Assembly: GCF_001999965.1 (NCBI RefSeq)
Contig: NZ_CP019646.1
Span: forward strand, 2,852,001-2,916,000
Length of the DNA stretch: 64,000 nt
From: Limihaloglobus sulfuriphilus
GTDB lineage: Bacteria; Planctomycetota; Phycisphaerae; Sedimentisphaerales; Sedimentisphaeraceae
Direction: 5' to 3'
Positions 51,771 through 59,066 of this stretch are shown in pieces (within the stretch, counting starts at the first letter, position 1; every line of letters begins with the position of its first letter). The translations under genes were made by a program, and so were the position numbers. Under the pieces are notes generated by a model. The model saw only the letters and a list, made by a program, of their open reading frames with translations, searched no databases and was not told the origin of the DNA.

Positions 51771-53192
51771 ATGAATAACATCATCATCAAATGCTGTATA
51801 GTCCTGACAGCGATGAACGGCTTGTTCGGCTGCGCCGCCCGTCAGCGGGAATTTGATATCCCTGCCCGAATTGAACCGCTCAGCGTCGATTTAGAAAGCG
51901 GCAGATTCAATATTTCGCAGCACAGCCTCTCCAACGGTCTGCAGGTGCTTATTGCGGAGAAGCCCTCCGCTCCGGTGGTGTCTGTGCAGGTTTGGTACCG
52001 CGTAGGAAACGCCGACGAGACTGACGGCATACGCGGCATGGCACACCTGCTGGAACACATGATGTTTCGCGGCTCAAAGAACTACCCCGACCAGCAGCAC
52101 GCACGGCTTATCAACAGTGTCGGCGGGACATGCAACGCATATACCTCGGACGAGATGACAGTTTACTGGCAGCGGCTCCCGTCGAACAAACTGGAGCAGG
52201 CGTTAAAACTCGAAGCCGACCGCATGAAATCGCTGAACCTCGCCGCCGGAACGTTTGAGACGGAACGGGCGGTTGTGCTGGAGGAGTACCGAATGCGGGT
52301 TGAGAATGACCCGACAGGCAGGATGGAACAGAGCGTGCGAAAGCTGCTCTTTGCCGGCCACCCGTACGAAACCGGCCCGATCGGCACATACAAGGACGTT
52401 TCAGATATCACGCTTGAGCAGTGCCGGGATTTCTATGACAAATACTGCTGTCCAAACAACGCCGTGCTTGTTATCGTCGGCGATGTTGAGACCGCCGAGG
52501 CCCTCAGACTGACCCAAAAACACTTTGGCTCTGCCCCCCGCGGCAAAACACCGCCGAGAAATATACCGCAGGTTAATCCTCTGCACGTCCCGCAAGAAAG
52601 CCGGAGCACAACAGAGCTGCCCGTGCCCGTTACCGTGCTGGCGGTCTATACAGACGGCCTGCAGAGCAGGGAAAGCCTCGCCGCGGAGATTATATTTAAA
52701 AGTCTTGCCGGCGGAAAAAGCGGACGAATGTGGAAGCGGCTTGTTGCGGAAAAAAAAATCGCCGAATACTTCGCCGGCGTAAATATCCAGGGCGGCAATA
52801 ACGGGATAATGTTTTTCGGAGCGGTATCACTGCCGTTTCTCGAGGATAAATGCAGGCGGGCAATGCTTGATGAGATTGAGCTCGTCAAAAAGGACGGCCT
52901 GAGCGAATTTGAGTTTATAAAGGCCCGCAACCAAATGTACGCAGAGATGATCTTCAGCCGCTTAAACGCCAACGAGACGGCGGGCCGAATAGGCGAAAGC
53001 GAGCTTCTCCGCGGCGGGTATGAGAAGTTCTATGAGCTTATTACACGTGTCGAATCGCTCACGCAGGAAGACATAAAACACGCCGCGGAAAAGTATTTCA
53101 CGCCGGAGAATATAAAAACGGTTTATTTCGAACCGGAAAAAGGTATGTTTATCGCCGAGGTGGCGGGTTTCTTTAAATCGATATTTTACTGA
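51771..53192 (+). CDS. M16 zinc peptidase, catalytic partner (lipoprotein)
   Basis: 473 residues from the ATG at 51771. A lipoprotein-type signal ends LFGC with Cys21. The inverted zinc motif H92-L-L-E95-H96 lies in GMAHLLEHMMFRGSKNYP, with the third ligand in ERAVVLEEYRM. The C-terminal half has only a weak form of the R/Y substrate-binding motif. The following gene has the opposite set, so the two should form a heterodimer in the periplasm. Start codon region has no strong ribosome binding site. Confidence 0.88.
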   Translation: MNNIIIKCCIVLTAMNGLFGCAARQREFDIPARIEPLSVDLESGRFNISQHSLSNGLQVLIAEKPSAPVVSVQVWYRVGNADETDGIRGMAHLLEHMMFRGSKNYPDQQHARLINSVGGTCNAYTSDEMTVYWQRLPSNKLEQALKLEADRMKSLNLAAGTFETERAVVLEEYRMRVENDPTGRMEQSVRKLLFAGHPYETGPIGTYKDVSDITLEQCRDFYDKYCCPNNAVLVIVGDVETAEALRLTQKHFGSAPRGKTPPRNIPQVNPLHVPQESRSTTELPVPVTVLAVYTDGLQSRESLAAEIIFKSLAGGKSGRMWKRLVAEKKIAEYFAGVNIQGGNNGIMFFGAVSLPFLEDKCRRAMLDEIELVKKDGLSEFEFIKARNQMYAEMIFSRLNANETAGRIGESELLRGGYEKFYELITRVESLTQEDIKHAAEKYFTPENIKTVYFEPEKGMFIAEVAGFFKSIFY

Positions 53193-54613
53193 TGAAAACA
53201 CTACTGACAAAAAACCAAAACAGGCTTAGTACCCTAATATGGCGGCTATTGATGCTCCTGGCTGTTCCGCTGTGTTTCGGCATGGATAATCATTCCCTGT
53301 CGCTGCCCCAATGCAGTCAGTACACGCTGGATAACGGGCTTCGTGTGATGCTTCTTGAGCACCGTGAGCAGCCTGCGGTTTCGTTTCGGATGCTGGTTAA
53401 TGCCGGCACGCTTGATGAGCCGCAGGGCAAAGAAGGCACAGCCGTTATAACCGCCCGCTCACTCTTGCAGGGCTGTGAAACCATGAATGCCGAGGAAACC
53501 GCGGATATGCTCTCCGCCATCGCAGCGAGGTTTAATATCACAGTCCGTGCGCCGTACACCTCGCTCGAGCTTGACGCACTCACTGCCGCCGCGGACACCG
53601 GCTTTAACATTCTGGCGGATATTATCCTTACGCCGCGGTTTGCCTCAGAGGGTATTCGCAGGGTAAAGCGCGAGCAGCGGGCGATGCTCGAATATGAAAT
53701 GCTGGATAACCACACAATAGCCGCCAAACACGCCAGACGGCTCCTCTTCGGCGAAAACCACCCGCTGGGCAGGCCCGCGACCGCGGCAAGCCTTGGCGGC
53801 ATAAGCGCTTCAGATGCAAAAAGTTATTGGCAGCGATATTACCGCCCGAACAACTGCACGCTGATAATAATCGGCGATTATGACAAAGAGAAGATGATAA
53901 GCCTGATAAAGACAAGGTTTGCCGGCCGGCAAAGCGGGAATATTCAACGCCGCCGACACACCCCGCCCGGGCTCACGCACCGCGGCAGGCTGCTGCTGGT
54001 TGACAAGCCCGGCATGACACAGGCGGTGATACACATGCTCTCACCTGCCCCCGGCAGCGGCAGCGATGACCGCTGGGCGTTTGCAACGCTGGACTACACG
54101 CTGGGCGGCGGCGGGTTTTCATCACGGCTGATGTCAGCCGTCCGCAGTGAAGGCGGCAGAGCGTACGCCGTGTGGAGCAGCTACCAGAATGCACCAGATT
54201 TCGGGCTGCTCTCGATAACCACCTCTACACAAAACGAAACCGCCGCGGCGACATACTCACAGATAACCGGCCAGATCGAATCGCTCAGCCGGGACGGCAT
54301 AACAACCGCCGAACTGAACGCGGCGAAATCTCACAAGATCGGTGAGATACCCCTGCGTCTCGAATCGCCCGCAGACATCGCAAACCTGCTGCTGCGTTAT
54401 GAGGCGAATTATCCCGGCAGAGGATACGATGAGCTTTCGGGAATACTGGAAAGATACCGGCAACTCACGCGGGAAGAGGTCAACCGTGCCGCCGGCAAAT
54501 ATATCGACCCCGCTCGCTTCGACGTGGTAATACTGTGCGACCTGGACAAAATACGCGGCCAGTTCGAGAGCAGATACGAATTCGAGGAAATCAAATTCAC
54601 AAAAGGAATATAG
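53192..54613 (+). CDS. M16 peptidase-like, non-catalytic partner
   Basis: 473 residues, starting in an ATGA-type overlap with the catalytic partner. Signal/anchor near RLSTLIWRLLMLLAVPLCFG. In place of H-x-x-E-H it has GKEGTAVITARSLLQGC, so no zinc site. The C-terminal half has the full R/Y motif GGGGFSSRLMSAVRSEGGRAYAVWS. This matches the two-chain M16B arrangement in which one subunit cuts and the other supplies the R/Y pair. Confidence 0.88.
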   Translation: MKTLLTKNQNRLSTLIWRLLMLLAVPLCFGMDNHSLSLPQCSQYTLDNGLRVMLLEHREQPAVSFRMLVNAGTLDEPQGKEGTAVITARSLLQGCETMNAEETADMLSAIAARFNITVRAPYTSLELDALTAAADTGFNILADIILTPRFASEGIRRVKREQRAMLEYEMLDNHTIAAKHARRLLFGENHPLGRPATAASLGGISASDAKSYWQRYYRPNNCTLIIIGDYDKEKMISLIKTRFAGRQSGNIQRRRHTPPGLTHRGRLLLVDKPGMTQAVIHMLSPAPGSGSDDRWAFATLDYTLGGGGFSSRLMSAVRSEGGRAYAVWSSYQNAPDFGLLSITTSTQNETAAATYSQITGQIESLSRDGITTAELNAAKSHKIGEIPLRLESPADIANLLLRYEANYPGRGYDELSGILERYRQLTREEVNRAAGKYIDPARFDVVILCDLDKIRGQFESRYEFEEIKFTKGI

Positions 54614-54614
54614 A

Positions 54615-56396
54615 TTATTCGTAACCGATCAGCTCTCTAAGCTCGCCGATATGATCCAGATATACGCCCCGCGGCGTTGTATGGTATTTTTTGCACAGGC
54701 TCGCGGCATAGCCGACGGCAACGCCCATCTGCCCGGTAGTATGCATAACACGCGGCCCGCCAAGCCCGATATGTGAACAGCTGAAACAGCGTCCCGCCAT
54801 CATGAGGTTCTTGATATTTCTCGAATACAGAGAGCGGAACGGCAGGTAGTATTTGGGCGGCTTTTTGTAAAGAGCAGTAGAAAGAAAATCATATTTTGAG
54901 CCGGTCAGGTGATTCTGATAATGTACGTCAACCGAGCGGGTTTCCTCGGCGACGGTATCGGTAAACTCACGTCCCTCGATCATGTCACTCATCGTATAGA
55001 TATAATCACCCATCAGACGGCGTGATTCACGTTTACCGAGTATATAACCCACCCAGGCAAGTTCCATGTTGGCGTTTTCGGGCAGTTTCTTGGCATTGGC
55101 GAATGAACCGTAAATCGCGCAGAGCATATGGTCTCGTATCGCCTCCGCGTCATCAACCTGGTGCATGTCGTTGCTGGAATATTCCCACTCCCAGCCTCCT
55201 TCAAGGGCGGCGTGGTCCCTGGCCGTCTCCATAGCCCAGCTCACCTGCGGAAACTGCGACGGCTTGTCCGCATCGCGTGAATACCACAGCAGAGAAGCAC
55301 CCATCACTCTGTTATCCGCCGTCTCGGGCGACCACAATTCGCCATGTTTCTGCCAGCCCTCATCAAATTCGTCGCGGCTTTCCCTGCCGTAGCGGTAATC
55401 CGCACCTGCCCAGTATCCGATCCACCCGTCACCGGTACAATCTATGAACACCGGAGCATAAAAACGCTGCCTTTTGCCGCTGCCGGTATGTGCCGCGTCC
55501 ACGCTTTCGATTTTCCCGCCGTTTGTCCTGACGGCATACGCCCGCCACTCAAGGAACAGGCTGATATTGTCTTTGCCCTCGAACGCGGCGTGTCTTTTGC
55601 TGTTATCGGCTATCGAATCCGCCGAGCCGTTGGGCCAGTGCTCGGTGTTGATACTGCTGAGGATTTCGTCAGACTTGCCGGTGATCCCCTCCGTATGCAC
55701 GCGGACTTCATGACTGGCATTGCCGCCGAGAACCGGCCTGTCATGTACCAGGGCTACGCTCAATCCCTGTTTTTCCGCTGCAAGAGCTGCGCCGCAGCCG
55801 GCAATCCCCCCGCCGACAACTACGACATCGAAAGTTTGCTCATCCTCGGGTTTGCCGCCGTTGCGGCCGGCGAGACTATCGCGCCAAAGTTTCATCTTGT
55901 TCAGCTCGGCGGTAGGGGTAAAGTCTGTATCCTTAGTAAAAAACAGCGCATCGCAGCGGCCGTCAAAACCGCTTAAGTCCTCAAGCTCAATCCGTACAGA
56001 CGGCCCGGATATCTCCACCGCTCCGCCGTGATGCCACTGCCAGCCGGCCAGCGTGCCAAACGTCGTTTCTGCCGGCCTGGAGTTTATCAGCACCCTGAAC
56101 CGGCCCGGAGCGTGCCCGCCGCCGGGCTTCCAGTTTGTTGTGCGAACCCACAGGATATATGTTCCCCTTGACGGGAATTCCACCTCTGTCGAGGCGTTTT
56201 CGACCGGTCTGCCCAGCCCGTGAGCCAGCAGATAGGGCGAGCCCACAGTATCTACAAACTGCTGATCGAGCTGCCAGCCGCCATAATCCTGAAAACTCTC
56301 TGCCTCAACAAGAAGACTGTTACCTCGCATGTAAGACATCCCCAACGTAAAATTACAAATGCATAAAAATAGCAAATACAAACATTTTGGTTTCAT
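54615..56396 (-). CDS. Secreted FAD-dependent oxidoreductase with N-terminal sugar-binding-like domain
   Basis: 593 residues. Signal peptide, then a beta-sandwich (residues 25-160, ENASTEVEFPSRGTYILWVRT and FRVLINSRPAETTFGTLAGW) like those joined to planctomycete glycan enzymes. The FAD-binding domain starts FDVVVVGGGIAGCGAALAAEKQG, with VLGGNASHEVR and FIDCTGDGWIGYWAGADYRYGRES, and closes with LMMAGRCFSCSHIGLGGPRVMHTTGQMGVAVGYAA. PF12831-type FAD oxidoreductases of this kind are numerous in Lentisphaerae and planctomycetes and are thought to act on sugars. It is convergent with the M16 pair (1-base gap). Confidence 0.83.
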   Translation of the reverse strand: MKPKCLYLLFLCICNFTLGMSYMRGNSLLVEAESFQDYGGWQLDQQFVDTVGSPYLLAHGLGRPVENASTEVEFPSRGTYILWVRTTNWKPGGGHAPGRFRVLINSRPAETTFGTLAGWQWHHGGAVEISGPSVRIELEDLSGFDGRCDALFFTKDTDFTPTAELNKMKLWRDSLAGRNGGKPEDEQTFDVVVVGGGIAGCGAALAAEKQGLSVALVHDRPVLGGNASHEVRVHTEGITGKSDEILSSINTEHWPNGSADSIADNSKRHAAFEGKDNISLFLEWRAYAVRTNGGKIESVDAAHTGSGKRQRFYAPVFIDCTGDGWIGYWAGADYRYGRESRDEFDEGWQKHGELWSPETADNRVMGASLLWYSRDADKPSQFPQVSWAMETARDHAALEGGWEWEYSSNDMHQVDDAEAIRDHMLCAIYGSFANAKKLPENANMELAWVGYILGKRESRRLMGDYIYTMSDMIEGREFTDTVAEETRSVDVHYQNHLTGSKYDFLSTALYKKPPKYYLPFRSLYSRNIKNLMMAGRCFSCSHIGLGGPRVMHTTGQMGVAVGYAASLCKKYHTTPRGVYLDHIGELRELIGYE

Positions 56397-56451
56397 TTGG
56401 CACCTATGTAAGCTGTTTATATCTCAAGATATCACACCAAAGTGTGTAATC

Positions 56452-57195
56452 TTACGACTGCTGTTTTTTGAGCCAGTTTTCCTCGGCCTCTGCGAGGCGA
56501 AGGTATGAGGGCAGCAGCTCATCGGGATTGTCGAACCCGCCGGCATTTGCCTTTTCGCGGCAGAGCCTGTACACGTTCGAGGCGCTGCCGCACCAGATTG
56601 ATTCGGGCAGGATTCCCAGCCCGCCGGCCTCAAATTTTTCCCGGTAGTACTTAAGCCCTTCGCCAAGCACCCACATTTTATCGCCCGCGGCGTATTTCTC
56701 CAGCAGCTCGGGCGCCCGCATCATCGTATCGTCGAGCGTCTTAACCCACCCGCCGTCTGCCTGCCGCTGGTATATCGCAACGAAAAACTGCCCGCGTTTG
56801 GCATCTATAATCGCCGCAACCCGTTGTACATCAAGACCTTCCGCCTTGATATAATCAAATGCGTTTTGTGCGGTTACCGCCAGCGAGCTTACCGAGGCGA
56901 TCCTGACATTCGCGGCAAGAGCCATCATCTTGGCCATGGCGATACCTATACGCAGACCGGTAAAACTGCCCGGCCCGCTGGTAACATATACATCTTCGAT
57001 ATCCGCCGGCGTGCCGCCGTGTTTTTCAAGCAGAGAGCCGATAACCGGCAGAATCTCCGCCGCGTGCCGCATCATATCAGTAAACGGTTTTTCCTCAAGC
57101 ACCGCATCACCGACGCCGATCGCCGCCGAGCCTGCGCGGCCCGAGGTATCTACCGCAATATTAAACCTTTGTTTTTCGCTGTTCATGGCTGACAT
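56452..57195 (-). CDS. tsaB: tRNA t6A modification protein TsaB
   Basis: 247 residues (an ATG three codons in, at 57186, could also start it). ASKHA fold: FNIAVDTSGRAGSAAIG, VYVTSGPGSFTGLRIGIAMAKMMALAANVRI and VAAIIDAKRGQFFVAIYQ. It partners TsaD and TsaE in making N6-threonylcarbamoyladenosine on tRNAs; those genes are not here. The SGPGSFTGLRIG motif is diagnostic. Confidence 0.93.
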   Translation of the reverse strand: MSAMNSEKQRFNIAVDTSGRAGSAAIGVGDAVLEEKPFTDMMRHAAEILPVIGSLLEKHGGTPADIEDVYVTSGPGSFTGLRIGIAMAKMMALAANVRIASVSSLAVTAQNAFDYIKAEGLDVQRVAAIIDAKRGQFFVAIYQRQADGGWVKTLDDTMMRAPELLEKYAAGDKMWVLGEGLKYYREKFEAGGLGILPESIWCGSASNVYRLCREKANAGGFDNPDELLPSYLRLAEAEENWLKKQQS

Positions 57196-57549
57196 AATAT
57201 ATTAAATCGAACCTGCGGTCAAAGAAAAACCCGGTCAGAGCCGCGACAGTAATGGAGCGGTTATATTATTTCCGTATGCCGTTTATTTAATAAAGAAATA
57301 AATGAATGGATAATCTTGAAACTGCAATCTTTTAAGCCATAAAAGATTATATTCGTGAGAATAAAACGAATCTTACTTCTTCACAGCCTCAACCATAACT
57401 GCCTCGTAAGTAATTTAAAATGAGAGTTTTATAAAATATATCAAAAAATTTCTTCTGCGGCGATTGACATATTCAAATATTCTAATATATTTATATGCTA
57501 ATAATTGAATGTTAAAACCGAATTATAACTTTTATTCAGTGAGGTAACA
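57196..57549. other. Intergenic between tsaB and tlpA-like gene
   Basis: 354 bases, AT-rich toward the right. Holds the second copy of the dispersed repeat (57237-57263). Probably contains divergent promoters; AATATTCTAATATATTTATAT near 57475 resembles a -10-rich region but no clear -35 was found. Confidence 0.5.
57237..57263. repeat. Dispersed repeat, copy 2
   Basis: Same 27-base sequence as at 43810, with a single base changed (AGAGCCGCG for AGAGCCGCA). Confidence 0.7.
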
Positions 57550-58560
57550 GTGAAAAACAGATTTAAGATTACGATAACAGCTTTGCTTGCGGTACTTTTG
57601 GCGGCGGGCGTTTCAACAGCACAGGAACCTGCCCCGGGCGATGCAAAACCTGAAAAGACGGCAGAAAAACAGCAGGAAAAGAAGATTACTTTGAAAAAAG
57701 CCGCACCGCTTGAGGGCCTGACATGGGTTAAGGGCGAGCCGGTTAAGCAGTTTGAAAAGGGCAAGGTTTACGTTGTCGAGTTCTGGGCGACCTGGTGCGG
57801 GCCGTGCCGCCATTCGATACCGCATCTGACCAAGCTGCAGAAAAAATACCAAGACAAAGGCATAACCATAATAGGAATATCCGACGAAAGTATGGAAACT
57901 ATAAAACCGTTCATGGAAGAGATGGGCGATGAGATGGACTACACAATCGCATCCGACCCCAAAGGCATTGCCTCTAAGAACTACATGGAGGCATACAACC
58001 AGAGCGGCATACCCGCTGCATTTATCGTTGACTCGAACGGCTACGTGGCGTGGTACGGCCACCCGGGCGGCGGCGAGATGGATTACATCCTTGAGCTGGC
58101 GGCTGCCGGCGAGTTTGACGGCGAGGAATATGCCGTGAAAAAAGCCGAGGCAGAAGCGCTGAACAGAAAAATCAACAAGCTGTTCAACGAGTATTTCAGC
58201 GCGGTCATGGAAGCCAAGCCCTACAAGGAGCACCGCAAGACGCTGGATAAGATAATTGAGACAGAGCACCCGCAGGCACTCAACGAGCTGGCGTGGATTA
58301 TCCTGACACAGGTTCCCGAGAACAACCGCGATCTGGAAAAGGCACTTGAAATCGCTAAAAAGGTAAACACCTTAACAGAGAACAAAGAACCCGCCGCGAT
58401 GGATACCTATGCCCTTGCGCTGTTTGAGAACGGAGAAGTAAAAGATGCGGTAAAAACGCAGACTGCCGCCGTTGAGCTTGCGAAAAAGATGAAAGATGCC
58501 GACCCGATGATGCTCGAAGAGCTGAAAAAGAACCTCGAAAAATTCAAAGCAGCACAGTAA
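57550..58560 (+). CDS. TlpA-like thioredoxin with C-terminal helical domain
   Basis: 336 residues from a GTG start with GAGGTAAC upstream. Signal peptide (ITITALLAVLLAAGVSTAQ), charged linker, then a thioredoxin domain with the redox pair in VEFWATWCGPCRHSIPHL (Cys about 85 and 88) and the cis-proline loop QSGIPAAFIVD. After residue 200 a helical region follows with TPR-like pattern (ALEIAKKVNTLTENKEPAAMDTYALALFENGEVKDAVKTQ). It acts in the periplasm as a thiol reductase or in cytochrome assembly. Confidence 0.88.
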   Translation: MKNRFKITITALLAVLLAAGVSTAQEPAPGDAKPEKTAEKQQEKKITLKKAAPLEGLTWVKGEPVKQFEKGKVYVVEFWATWCGPCRHSIPHLTKLQKKYQDKGITIIGISDESMETIKPFMEEMGDEMDYTIASDPKGIASKNYMEAYNQSGIPAAFIVDSNGYVAWYGHPGGGEMDYILELAAAGEFDGEEYAVKKAEAEALNRKINKLFNEYFSAVMEAKPYKEHRKTLDKIIETEHPQALNELAWIILTQVPENNRDLEKALEIAKKVNTLTENKEPAAMDTYALALFENGEVKDAVKTQTAAVELAKKMKDADPMMLEELKKNLEKFKAAQ

Positions 58561-58578
58561 CCTAAAATACATCACTGT

Positions 58579-58665
58579 AGAGCCGCATTGAATGCGGCTC
58601 TCAATACAAATGATAAACAATTTAAAAGACACAAAAACTCTTAGAGACGCAAGCATTGCGTCTCT
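58579..58665. repeat. Two short palindromes after the tlpA-like gene
   Basis: AGAGCCGCATT/AATGCGGCTCT (58579-58601) and AGAGACGCAA/TTGCGTCTCT (58643-58665). Relatives of both occur elsewhere in the window (48773 and 3062). They can fold in RNA and may act as terminators, but no T-run follows. Confidence 0.65.
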
Positions 58666-58715
58666 ACCGGGGATTTTTATAAACATTATATTACACCGAA
58701 CAGGAAACTTAAAAA

Positions 58716-59003
58716 ATGGATTATGACACGGCACAAAATGTAGCGGGAGTTTTAAAGGCACTGGGACATCCGGTTCGGCTGCAAATCGTCGAGCTGCTCG
58801 AGCACGGCGAGATGTGCGTCGGCGATGTGGTCGAAAAACTCGGCATCCCCCAGTCCGCCGCAAGTCAGCAGCTGGGTCTGATGAAAGACAAACAGGTGCT
58901 GCAATGGCGGAGAGAAGGCGCAAAAGTTTTTTACAGCATCAAAAATCCAAACGTCATAAAACTTCTGCACTGTGTCCACAGCCATAGCGGCAAGAAAAAC
59001 TGA
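58716..59003 (+). CDS. ArsR-family transcription regulator
   Basis: 95 residues with a winged helix: LKALGHPVRLQIVELLEHGEMCVGDVVEKLGIPQSAASQQLGLMKDKQVL and the wing WRREGAKVFYSIK. The metal-binding pattern of ArsR (C-x-C) is missing; one Cys stands at the alpha-3 position (EMCVGD), and a His pair is near the C-terminus (HCVHSHSGKKN). It may sense redox state, metal or an organic ligand. It precedes the RND exporter gene by 63 bases and probably controls it. Confidence 0.87.
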   Translation: MDYDTAQNVAGVLKALGHPVRLQIVELLEHGEMCVGDVVEKLGIPQSAASQQLGLMKDKQVLQWRREGAKVFYSIKNPNVIKLLHCVHSHSGKKN

Positions 59004-59066
59004 TTTACCGGTCATATAGAAACTTTACACATTTAATACCTCAGCGTAAAGTCATGGAGAAAACAG

